A DNA stretch of 8,874 bases from Deltaproteobacteria bacterium (GTDB lineage: Bacteria; Bdellovibrionota; JACOXK01; 2-02-FULL-40-11), in the NCBI GenBank assembly GCA_016193165.1, contig JACPST010000189.1:1-8874 (forward strand). The letters are read 5' to 3'. Below the pieces are notes generated by a model, which did not search any database, was not told where the DNA came from, and was given only the letters and a program-made list of their open reading frames with translations. Below are positions 1 to 6,530 of this stretch, piece after piece; the first letter of the stretch is position 1; each line of letters opens with the position of its first letter. Made by a program: the position numbers and the translations under genes.

Positions 1-1
1 A

Positions 2-925
2 CAAATCCAAAAGTCGATGGCTGCTTTTTCTGGAGAAACCAGAAATAAGGGAGAGGCAGATTATATCTTTTGCTTAGAAGATTTAGAGTCCAAAAGAATG
101 ATTGGAACATCGATGATTATGGCTCAACATGGCACAAAAGATGTCCCTCATTTTTATTTCCAAGTCCTTCGTCTTGAAAAATTTAGCCAGACCATTCACT
201 CAGGCATTGTTCATCAGGTTTTGCGTCTAGGATATGATATGGATGGCCCCACTGAAGTAGGGGGACTCGTTCTTCATCCAGCTTTTCGCCATACAGGAAA
301 ACATTTGGGAAAACTTTTGTCTTGGGGCCGATTCTTATTTATTGCTATGCACAAACGTCGTTTTAAAGATCGCATCATTGCTGAGTTTTTACCTCCACTC
401 ACCCCAGATGGAAAATCGCTTCTTTGGGAAGCCATTGGACAAAAGTTTACCAATCTTCCTTATATGGAAGCTGATCGTATCAGTCGAAAAAACAAGGAAT
501 TCATTTTATCGCTTTTCCCCAGACAAGATATTTACATTTGTCTCTTAGAAGCACGCATTCGAGAACTCATTGGCCAAGTCGGAGAAGACAGTCTCCCAGC
601 CAAAAAAATGCTTGAATCCATTGGATTTAAATATCTAGAGATGATCGATCCTTTCGATGGAGGCCCTCATTATGGCGCTCGGATGAAGGATGTAACTCTC
701 GTTAAAAAAGTAAAAGCTTTGAAATTTAAAAAGGCCAATGTGCGTCAATGGAAAGAGATGGGGATTGTCGGGCATGATAAAAATGATGATTTTAAAGCGG
801 TCGCCACGGAATACAAAGTGGACGGGAAAAATATTTATTTACCCACAGAAGCCAGGGAAATCTTAGGCATTGAGCCCGGCGGCCTACTTCATTTCTTACC
901 TTTTGAGCAAGAATCTCATGCGTAG
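2..925 (+). CDS. astA: Arginine N-succinyltransferase, 5'-truncated by window edge
   Basis: Succinylates L-arginine from succinyl-CoA, the first step of ammonia-producing arginine catabolism (AST pathway), in the cytoplasm. The reading frame is open to the left edge, and the first in-window residues (QIQKSMAAFSGE) align with about residue 35 of the roughly 340-residue family. The ATG at 17 is therefore internal, and about 35 N-terminal residues lie outside. Family landmarks seen are the YIFCLEDLES segment near the start, GGLVLHPAFRHTGKHLGKLL (the GNAT-like acyl-CoA region), the stretch IIAEFLPPLTPDGKSLLWEA, IGQVGEDSLPAKKMLESIGF, and the FDGGPHYGARMKDV signature. The C-terminal part also matches the E. 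coli AstA layout. The stop codon overlaps the start of astD by 8 bases, so the two are probably translationally coupled. The promoter lies outside the window. Identification rests on remembered similarity to AstA and is confident. Confidence 0.93.
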   Translation, partial: QIQKSMAAFSGETRNKGEADYIFCLEDLESKRMIGTSMIMAQHGTKDVPHFYFQVLRLEKFSQTIHSGIVHQVLRLGYDMDGPTEVGGLVLHPAFRHTGKHLGKLLSWGRFLFIAMHKRRFKDRIIAEFLPPLTPDGKSLLWEAIGQKFTNLPYMEADRISRKNKEFILSLFPRQDIYICLLEARIRELIGQVGEDSLPAKKMLESIGFKYLEMIDPFDGGPHYGARMKDVTLVKKVKALKFKKANVRQWKEMGIVGHDKNDDFKAVATEYKVDGKNIYLPTEAREILGIEPGGLLHFLPFEQESHA

Positions 926-2447
926 TCTGCGGCCTTTCACGTACCTCGGGGATTACATCAACGGAACTTTTACTATTCCTAAAGAAAAATCAGAAACCTT
1001 TGAAAGCCTTAATCCTGGAAATCTTAAAGATACGCTTGGAACTTTTTATGCCTCTTTTTCGCACGTCTGCCTAGCTACGGAAGCTGCCAAACAAGCTTTT
1101 CCAAAATGGCGTGCGCTTTCCCAAGAAGAACGAGCACTTTATCTTAAAAAATTCTATAAAGAAATTGAAACTCACCTGGATCAAATGGCCGAGCTCATCG
1201 CTCGTGAAACAGGAAAACCTCTTTGGGAAGCCCTACAAGAAACCCAAGGACTTCTTGGAAAAATTACGATTACTCTTGAAGAAGGAACAAAGCTCATTAG
1301 CGAAAAAGAAGTTCCAAATGCGCAGCCTAAACTCATGGGACGATATCGCTATAAGCCTAAAGGAGTGATGCTGGTTCTTGGGCCTTTTAATTTTCCTGCC
1401 CATTTACCTCACGGTCATATTGTTCCTGCTCTTTTCACAGGGAATACGGTTGTTTTTAAACCCTCTGAGCAAACCCCCGCGGTGGGTCAATTTATGGCGG
1501 AACTTATTCATCGAGCACAATTTCCTCCCGGTGTTTTTAATTTGGTTCAAGGAGAAAAAGAAATAGGCCGAAGGCTTTGTATCGAACCAGGAGTTGATGG
1601 CATTCTTTTTACAGGCTCTTATGATGTAGGCTTAAAGATTAAAGAGTCCACGCTCAGTCACTTTTGGAAAACAATTGTTTTAGAAATGGGCGGGAAAAAC
1701 GCCTCTATTATTTTAGACGATGCTTCGCTTGAAAAAGCCCTCTATGAAAATATCAAAGGCGCCTATCTCACCACAGGACAAAGATGCAGCGCTACAAGTC
1801 GCCTTATCTTAACAGAAAAAATTGCGGATTCTTTCTTAAAAGAATTTCATCGCCTCTCTAAAGAACTCAAAATTGGATATGCTTTTGAAGAAACTCCGAA
1901 TATCCCTTTCATGGGCCCTTTGATCAGTCAAACTTCAATGGAAAAATATCTTCGCTTCCAGGGGATTGCTCAGCGGGAAGGAGCAGAAATTCTCATGAGA
2001 GGAAAAGCTTTAGAACTCACACCTTCTGGTTATTATGTGAGCCCCTCAATCGCTCTTCTTTCCCCTAAAAAAGATTCTTCTACTTATCTCGAAACAGAAA
2101 TTTTTGGTCCTAACGTGGCTGTAACGATTGTGAAAAATTTGGATGAAGCCATCGAAGAAGCCAACAAAACAGATTATGGACTCGTGGTTTCTGTTTTTAC
2201 GAAAGACAAAAAAGCCTATGAAAAAGTATTTCAAGGAACCAAAACAGGGCTTGTGAACTGGAACCGATCGACGGTAGGAGGGTCTTCAAAACTTCCTTTT
2301 GGCGGACAAGGAAAAAGTGGCAATCACTTCCCAACCGCTCTTTTTGCTCCTTTTTATTGTACTTACCCTGTAGCATGCCTTGAAGATGCCGAAGATTCTA
2401 TCCAAGAAACCATTCCTCCGGGACTTTCACTTGATGGAAAAAACTGA
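918..2447 (+). CDS. astD: N-succinylglutamate 5-semialdehyde dehydrogenase
   Basis: NAD-dependent aldehyde dehydrogenase that oxidises N-succinylglutamate semialdehyde to N-succinylglutamate, step 4 of the AST pathway. The 509-residue product spans the whole ALDH fold. It has the LGPFNFP oxyanion motif (154-160, Asn158), KPSEQTP cofactor motif (181-187), FTGS (231-234), general base Glu256 in LEMGGKN, catalytic Cys290 in GQRCSATSR, and EIFGPN and PFGG further on. HLPHGHIVPAL after the oxyanion motif, and the C-terminal GNH and PPGL elements, are typical of AstD rather than generic ALDHs. I chose the ATG at 918 because the protein then begins just before the GDYINGTF strand, as the family does. 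An upstream in-frame ATG at 870 would add 16 residues encoded inside astA. The gene overlaps astA by 8 bases and ruvX by 14. No ribosome binding site stands out, consistent with coupling. Confidence 0.95.
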   Translation: MRSLRPFTYLGDYINGTFTIPKEKSETFESLNPGNLKDTLGTFYASFSHVCLATEAAKQAFPKWRALSQEERALYLKKFYKEIETHLDQMAELIARETGKPLWEALQETQGLLGKITITLEEGTKLISEKEVPNAQPKLMGRYRYKPKGVMLVLGPFNFPAHLPHGHIVPALFTGNTVVFKPSEQTPAVGQFMAELIHRAQFPPGVFNLVQGEKEIGRRLCIEPGVDGILFTGSYDVGLKIKESTLSHFWKTIVLEMGGKNASIILDDASLEKALYENIKGAYLTTGQRCSATSRLILTEKIADSFLKEFHRLSKELKIGYAFEETPNIPFMGPLISQTSMEKYLRFQGIAQREGAEILMRGKALELTPSGYYVSPSIALLSPKKDSSTYLETEIFGPNVAVTIVKNLDEAIEEANKTDYGLVVSVFTKDKKAYEKVFQGTKTGLVNWNRSTVGGSSKLPFGGQGKSGNHFPTALFAPFYCTYPVACLEDAEDSIQETIPPGLSLDGKN

Positions 2448-2856
2448 ACGTATTTTAGGTTTAGATATCGGGGACAAACGCATTGGCATTGCTGTAAGCG
2501 ATGAACTTAGACTTACTGCTCAGCCTGTCATGACTTTGGAACGCCAATCTTTAGAAAAAGATTGCGACGCTTTAAATGAGATCATTCAAAAATACCAAAT
2601 TTCTAAAATTGTGGTTGGCATTCCTCGCAGTCTTTCTATGAAGATCACACCACAAACTCAAAAAGTATTAGATTTAGTTGAAACTTTTAAACAAAAATGG
2701 TCCCTTCCCATTGAAGAGTGGAATGAGTGGTATTCAACGCGGTCTGCCCGCAATGTTTTGATTGAAGCGGACATGAGCCGAAAAAAAAGAAAACAAGTCA
2801 TCGATAAATTAGCTGCCGTTTTGATTCTTCAAGGTTATTTGGATTCTCATCCATGA
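2434..2856 (+). CDS. ruvX: RuvX/YqgF-family RNase H-fold protein
   Basis: A 140-residue cytoplasmic protein of the YqgF family (putative pre-16S rRNA 5'-processing nuclease, also called Holliday junction resolvase RuvX). It has the N-terminal GLDIGDKRIGIAVSDE motif (9-24, acidic Asp11), KIVVGIPRS in the middle, and the C-terminal SRKKRKQVIDKLAAVLILQG block (Asp124), close to Bacillus YrrK. The start at 2434 gives the usual family length, and the longer frame from 2380 only adds residues encoded within astD. The odd point is the central motif, normally W-DER-L-[ST]T. Here it reads WNEWYST (96-102): the first acid is Asn97 and the Arg is Trp99, while Glu98 and the following ST are kept. The gene overlaps astD by 14 bases and mltG by 4 (ATGA). 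Next to mltG is a position known for this family in other bacteria. Confidence 0.93.
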   Translation: MEKTERILGLDIGDKRIGIAVSDELRLTAQPVMTLERQSLEKDCDALNEIIQKYQISKIVVGIPRSLSMKITPQTQKVLDLVETFKQKWSLPIEEWNEWYSTRSARNVLIEADMSRKKRKQVIDKLAAVLILQGYLDSHP

Positions 2857-3869
2857 AAAAAGCTTTCTTAATGATGGGGGTAAGTCTTGTTGTCTTAGTC
2901 CTCTTTGCATTCGTAGAAGTTTATTTATTTCTCCACACAACACCCACTCAGGAAAAAAACGAACAAATTTTAGAAATTCCCCAGGGATCTCCTTTTCGAA
3001 AGATTGCAAAAAATCTAAAGGGGAAGGGCATCATCACCAATGAAATTAAGTTTTATTTTTTAGCACGATTGAAGGGCAATCTAACTTCGATTAAAGCCGG
3101 GGAATATTTGCTCACTACCAACATGACTCCTCTGGAAGTCTTAGATACCTTAGTTAGCGGGCGAACACTTCTTTATCGATTAACTGTTCCTGAAGGACAC
3201 AATTTATATCAAGTGGCAGATACGGCCGCTTCGTTGGGACTTGCTTCTAAAGAAGAATTTATCTCAAAAGCGCACGATCCTCTTTTTCTTCAAGAACTTC
3301 ATATCGAGGGCATTGCTGTGGAAGGCTATCTTTTTCCAGAAACTTATTTTTTCTCAAAACCTGTTACGGCTGACAAAATCATCCGAACCATGGTCCAAAA
3401 ATTCTGGGATCATTTTTCAGATGACCTGCGTTTCAAAAGCCAAAAACTGGGGCTTACAGAACATCAACTTGTTATTTTAGCTTCAATCATTGAAAAAGAA
3501 ACAGGAGTCCCGGAAGAAAGACGTTTGATTTCTGCTGTTTTTCATAATCGATTAAGAATCAAAATGAAACTTCAAAGTGATCCCACAGTCATTTACGGAA
3601 TTAAAAATTTTTCTGGAAACCTCACCAAAAAAGACTTACAGACCTCAACCCCTTATAATACCTACTCTCACGAAGGATTACCTATGGGTCCCATTGCAAA
3701 TCCAGGAAGAGAAACACTGGAAGCCACTGTTAATCCCGCTCCTGTAAGTTATCTTTATTTTGTCTCTAAAAATGACGGCTCCCACTTTTTCTCAAGTACT
3801 TATAAGGAGCATCTCAAAGCAGTGAGGCAATACCAAAAACCCCTGCCATCTTCTAATACGCTTCAATAG
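2853..3869 (+). CDS. mltG: Endolytic murein transglycosylase MltG (YceG-like)
   Basis: Inner-membrane lytic transglycosylase that cuts nascent peptidoglycan strands and helps set glycan length. The 338-residue product begins with an uncleaved signal anchor (hydrophobic residues about 5-27). A LysM-like region follows (about 38-115: IPQGSPFRKIAKNLKGKGI, IKAGEYLL, VPEGHNLYQVAD), then the YceG catalytic domain. Visible landmarks are EGYLFPETYF (157-166), LASIIEKETG with the presumed catalytic Glu214, LQSDPTVIYG (240-249), YNTYSHEGLPMGPIANPG (268-285) and the C-terminal FVSKNDGSHFFSSTYKEH. Length and motif order match the family. The ATG overlaps the ruvX stop as ATGA, so translation is probably coupled. 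It is the last gene of the operon. The following 32 bases hold no convincing terminator before the convergent gene ends. Confidence 0.95.
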   Translation: MKKAFLMMGVSLVVLVLFAFVEVYLFLHTTPTQEKNEQILEIPQGSPFRKIAKNLKGKGIITNEIKFYFLARLKGNLTSIKAGEYLLTTNMTPLEVLDTLVSGRTLLYRLTVPEGHNLYQVADTAASLGLASKEEFISKAHDPLFLQELHIEGIAVEGYLFPETYFFSKPVTADKIIRTMVQKFWDHFSDDLRFKSQKLGLTEHQLVILASIIEKETGVPEERRLISAVFHNRLRIKMKLQSDPTVIYGIKNFSGNLTKKDLQTSTPYNTYSHEGLPMGPIANPGRETLEATVNPAPVSYLYFVSKNDGSHFFSSTYKEHLKAVRQYQKPLPSSNTLQ

Positions 3870-3901
3870 CTATATCTGGCTTTATATTCTTTAATAGGAT
3901 A

Positions 3902-4180
3902 TTATGTGCTCAAATTATGGTTGGTAATAGCTTGCGATTGATTTGATTTAACCCCTATGCTTTTTACAATTTTTCTTTTTTTCCAAAATAATTCAAAAAC
4001 GTAATATTGTACAATTTTTATAAGTTCAACCGTTACAGTAAATTCTGAAGCCAACTTCAGTTTTCCCGTTAGGGCATAAAAAACAAAAAATGCAATCACT
4101 ACGGAATAAAAACGATAAATAATCGTTTTCATAATTAGTTTCATATGTTCACGCATATACAATATTAGCTTTTTACACAA
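3902..4180 (-). CDS. DUF2061-family small membrane protein
   Basis: A product of up to 92 residues. The central part (about 13-68), with MKTIIYRFYSVVIAFFVFY, ALTGKLKLA, then VELIKIVQYYVFELFWKK, matches the DUF2061 pattern as I remember it: K-x-I-x-Y-R, a first membrane helix, LTG-x-L-x-x-A, and a second helix with E, K and YY followed by E-x-x-W. The function of DUF2061 is unknown; two membrane helices (about 24-38 and 45-63) are expected. The start is uncertain. The longest frame begins with TTG at 4180 behind a GAAAGAG stretch, and ATGs at 4156, 4144 and 4132 would still keep the domain. It lies about 30 bases after the FHA gene on the same strand, so it may be the third gene of that unit. 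By hand count the region is about 28 percent GC, lower than its neighbours. The C-terminal tail after residue 70 is not conserved as far as I can tell. Confidence 0.75.
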   Translation of the reverse strand: MCKKLILYMREHMKLIMKTIIYRFYSVVIAFFVFYALTGKLKLASEFTVTVELIKIVQYYVFELFWKKRKIVKSIGVKSNQSQAITNHNLST

Positions 4181-4210
4181 GAGGCTCTTTCATCCTGTGT
4201 CTTTCATTCT

Positions 4211-5695
4211 TTAGAAACTGGCGTAGTAAGTGAGCTTCTTTTGGGCTTTTTGATAGTAACTATCTTCGGGGGTTAGAAGAGATAGAATCGATTCCCACTT
4301 TTCTTTGGCAGCTTCAATGTCTGGGAGGGCTTCGTACATCACGGCTTGTGAATATAAATGCTTGGCTTGTTTTTCTAAAAGAGAATTAAATTCTTTCAGT
4401 TTTAAGGAAGCGGGCTCAAAGTTCGGGTTAATTTTTAAAAGCTGTATTACTTTTTCTTTGGCTTCGTTATATTTTTGAGCCTGAGAGAGGGTATCAACTT
4501 CAACCCAAAGAGCTTTTGTTTTGGATTTAAATTCGTTAATCGCTTCCATTAAAGGAGCGGCTACTTTGGTTACTTGAAAGTTATGCTGCTTAGCAATTTG
4601 AAGCGCTTTTTGATAGGATTCAATAGCTCCTATATAGTTTTCTTCTTCTAGAAGTTTTTTAGCTTTTTTCATAAAGCTTTCAACTTGTTGGTAAATTTCC
4701 AAGGTGGACAGCTTCTCAGAGACTTTTTGAGAAGCCACAGGTTTAGATTTGAGTTGGTCGATATTTAAAATTGCTTTTTTAATTTCTTCATTATCGGGAT
4801 CTGTCATTAAAGCTTCTTGATAGGTAATAACTGCGCGATCCAGCTCTCCCATTTCAACAAACTTCTGCGCCACATCAAAATAAAATTGAACCTGACTTAA
4901 AATTTTATATTTTTCTTCTCTGCTTTTTTGTTTTTCTAGATATACTTGCTTTAAAACTAAGGCTTGGTCAATGGATTGATCTAAACGATCCAAGCGCTCA
5001 CTTTCCCATCTTTTGGTATCTAAATTTCTAGCTTCTTGAACAAAATGTCTGGCTTTTTCATAATCGGCCTCGGTATATGCTTGGCTTGCAATTTCATAAA
5101 ACAATCGCACGCGACTTTGGGCCTGATCAGAAGAAACAGAAATACTCTGCGGTGTACGAATTGTCTTAAAAGGCCGCGTGGCAGAAGTGTATAAAAGAAT
5201 AAGAGAAAAAAGAATTAATGTCGCAAAAAAGATAGTTTTTACAAAACTGATCATCTTAGAAAATCTAAGGGAAAACCGAGGAGACGAAGTTGCTTTTTCT
5301 TTTCGATAAGGAATGAGGGATGGAACATTAAATTCAAAATGACAATCTCCAATTTCAATACTATCTTTTTGATAAATTCTTTTTTCTTTAATAACTTCCC
5401 CATTCACTTTGGTTCCATTGGTACTGTTTAAATCTTTAATATAATAATATTTTCCATCGGTATAGATTTGCGCATGATGACGAGAAAGCTTTGGATCATC
5501 TAAAGCAATATCTGCGGATTCTTTTCGGCCTAAAATCATGGGGCCTTTTAAAGAATAGAGTCTTTGAGTTTTTTCTGGATGAGGAGATTTTATCAGTAAA
5601 AGATGCGCGGTTTGAATACGCTTCTCACGATAATCAGAAAGCTTCACTACGGGTATGGTTTGAGTCATTGTTATCTCTTTTTCATGATAAGACAT
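4211..5695 (-). CDS. Transmembrane FHA-domain protein with C-terminal TPR repeats
   Basis: A 494-residue protein. The FHA phosphothreonine-binding domain (about 48-123) keeps the core motifs: ILGRKESADI (Gly56-Arg57), LSRHHAQI (Ser71, His74) and the LNSTNGTKVNG loop (89-99). A basic stretch (RKEKATSSPRFSLRFSK) precedes one membrane helix (about 149-170), so by the positive-inside rule FHA faces the cytoplasm and the rest the periplasm. Residues about 205-494 form roughly five TPR-like helical hairpins, for example QFYFDVAQKFVEMGELDRAV and NYIGAIESYQKALQIA. The start at 5695 has AGAGGA six bases upstream; a second ATG at 5668 also has a fair site (AAAGAG) and would drop nine residues. It begins two bases after the upstream gene ends, so the pair is almost certainly co-transcribed, probably from the sigma-54 promoter at 6214-6229. 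The specific role is unknown; it probably scaffolds protein contacts across the inner membrane. Confidence 0.9.
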   Translation of the reverse strand: MSYHEKEITMTQTIPVVKLSDYREKRIQTAHLLLIKSPHPEKTQRLYSLKGPMILGRKESADIALDDPKLSRHHAQIYTDGKYYYIKDLNSTNGTKVNGEVIKEKRIYQKDSIEIGDCHFEFNVPSLIPYRKEKATSSPRFSLRFSKMISFVKTIFFATLILFSLILLYTSATRPFKTIRTPQSISVSSDQAQSRVRLFYEIASQAYTEADYEKARHFVQEARNLDTKRWESERLDRLDQSIDQALVLKQVYLEKQKSREEKYKILSQVQFYFDVAQKFVEMGELDRAVITYQEALMTDPDNEEIKKAILNIDQLKSKPVASQKVSEKLSTLEIYQQVESFMKKAKKLLEEENYIGAIESYQKALQIAKQHNFQVTKVAAPLMEAINEFKSKTKALWVEVDTLSQAQKYNEAKEKVIQLLKINPNFEPASLKLKEFNSLLEKQAKHLYSQAVMYEALPDIEAAKEKWESILSLLTPEDSYYQKAQKKLTYYASF

Positions 5696-5697
5696 AC

Positions 5698-6153
5698 TTA
5701 TTCCTCTTTGAGCCTTTTTAAAATTCCTTGAACAGAATCCCATGCCAAAGCATGATAGGTGCTTTTCCTTGCTTCTCTATCAAAAAAAGAAACAATAATT
5801 TCTAAGCGCCCATCCTGATTGAGATCGGCAAACGCTAAGTTTGTAATAGCTGTTTTATAATAGATAAATCCTTCTTCACTGGCCGGAAGATCATATTGAC
5901 CCCAAAGTTCTGAGTGCAGAGTATCTCGAGCGGCCAAAAGCTTATACACTCGAACACTCAAAGAGCCTTTTCTTTTGGTTTTAATTACTTTTTCAAACTG
6001 GCCATCGCTATCTAAATCAATAAGTTTTTCAGCCAGGATGGTTTCTTTGAATTGGGCAGAACGCGCAAGCGTCAAAAAGAAAGGAGCAATATTATCATTC
6101 GCCGCCAACACAACCATCGCAGAAACAGCCACTATCACCACAGTCCTCCACAT
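5698..6153 (-). CDS. Exported or membrane-anchored protein with two DxDxDG (VCBS/FG-GAP-like) loops
   Basis: A 151-residue protein I do not recognise by name. The N-terminus (MWRTVVIVAVSAMVVLAAND) is a signal peptide or anchor, with a possible cleavage near the Ala-Ala at 17-18. Two short acidic loops, DLDSDGQFEKVI (46-57) and DLNQDGRLEIIV (110-121), each read D-x-[DN]-x-DG-x-x-E followed by a hydrophobic strand. That is the calcium-loop pattern of VCBS/FG-GAP beta-propeller repeats and of dockerin-like loops. Only two copies are present, far too few for a closed propeller. The start has GGTGAG five bases upstream. It is the first gene of the - strand unit, two bases before the FHA/TPR gene, and sits behind the sigma-54 promoter. 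If exported it would share the periplasm with the TPR part of its neighbour, so a physical partnership is plausible but is inference. Confidence 0.78.
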   Translation of the reverse strand: MWRTVVIVAVSAMVVLAANDNIAPFFLTLARSAQFKETILAEKLIDLDSDGQFEKVIKTKRKGSLSVRVYKLLAARDTLHSELWGQYDLPASEEGFIYYKTAITNLAFADLNQDGRLEIIVSFFDREARKSTYHALAWDSVQGILKRLKEE

Positions 6154-6213
6154 GGAATCTCACCCTCACTATTATAATTTCAAAAACAACTTCGTCCTTT
6201 GCTCCTATAAAAG

Positions 6214-6229
6214 TGCAAGGGGTATGCCA
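6214..6229 (-). promoter_or_regulatory. Sigma-54 (-24/-12) promoter for the DxDxDG / FHA-TPR operon
   Basis: Read on the - strand the sequence is TGGCATACCCCTTGCA, against the RpoN consensus TGGCACG-N4-TTGCA. The invariant GG (6228-6227) and GC (6216-6215) are exactly 10 bases apart, as RpoN requires. Transcription would start near 6203, leaving a leader of about 50 bases before the ATG at 6153. An RpoN promoter needs a bacterial enhancer-binding protein, and none is encoded in this window. Confidence 0.8.
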
Positions 6230-6414
6230 GACGGGCTTATGTAAAAATATAGTAATATCAACTAGTTATAAAATGTCTTTTTTGCTTAAAAAGTGCACAA
6301 GATTTACATAGAAATAGAGTAAGGAAAGGGTTGTGTGCATAACTTATTGATTTTACTTGTGAATTAAAAATTGTTCTTAAATATAACAGTTGTCTAAAAA
6401 GTTAAGTAGCACAT
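6230..6414. other. AT-rich intergenic region upstream of the sigma-54 operon
   Basis: This is part of a 377-base stretch without a gene (6154-6530). Frames here are short and lack ribosome binding sites. It is where activator sites for the sigma-54 promoter would be expected. Seen here are a GTGCAC palindrome at 6293-6298 and, on the - strand, CACTTTTTA (6295-6287). The latter 9-mer also occurs upstream of the second sigma-54 promoter in the same orientation. The role is unproven. Confidence 0.4.
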
Positions 6415-6489
6415 AAAAAATGAAGGAGGGAGAACTCTTTCTTCGCGATCAAGGTAAAGCATGCTCGCGAAGAAAGAGTTCTCCCTCCT
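6415..6489 (-). terminator. Intrinsic terminator with a 25-bp perfect stem, downstream of the 4-TM protein gene
   Basis: Bases 6424-6448 and 6465-6489 are exact reverse complements (arm core GGAGGGAGAACTC...TTCGCGA), with a 16-base loop. In the - strand direction the stem is followed by TCA and then six T (6420-6415), the layout of a rho-independent terminator. It sits about 40 bases after the stop at 6531. It would stop - strand transcripts before they enter the sigma-54 operon. The stem is much longer than a typical terminator and could also be an RNase III substrate. Confidence 0.8.
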
Positions 6490-6530
6490 CCTTTATAATT
6501 GGAACTAAGCTTTATAAATAACTGTTAAAT

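Noticed and set aside
870..917. Upstream in-frame ATG extending astD by 16 residues.
   Set aside because: The extra residues are encoded inside astA, have no counterpart in AstD proteins, and lack a ribosome binding site.
3870..3905. Terminator between the convergent mltG and DUF2061 genes.
   Set aside because: Only a weak ATATTC/GGATAT pairing is present, with no T run after it on either strand.
6171..6176. TATAAT on the - strand, 17 bases before the ATG at 6153, as a sigma-70 promoter for the DxDxDG/FHA operon.
   Set aside because: No recognisable -35 box lies 16-18 bases upstream, and the start site would fall on top of the ribosome binding site. The sigma-54 promoter further upstream is a better explanation.
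5975..6244. 89-codon + strand frame opposite the DxDxDG protein gene.
   Set aside because: It is a shadow of the opposite strand gene, with no ribosome binding site and no recognisable domain.
6390..6458. Short - strand frame starting with ATG inside the long hairpin loop (reads MLYLDREERVL...).
   Set aside because: It runs through the terminator stem and T tract and has no ribosome binding site; its reading potential comes from the hairpin sequence.
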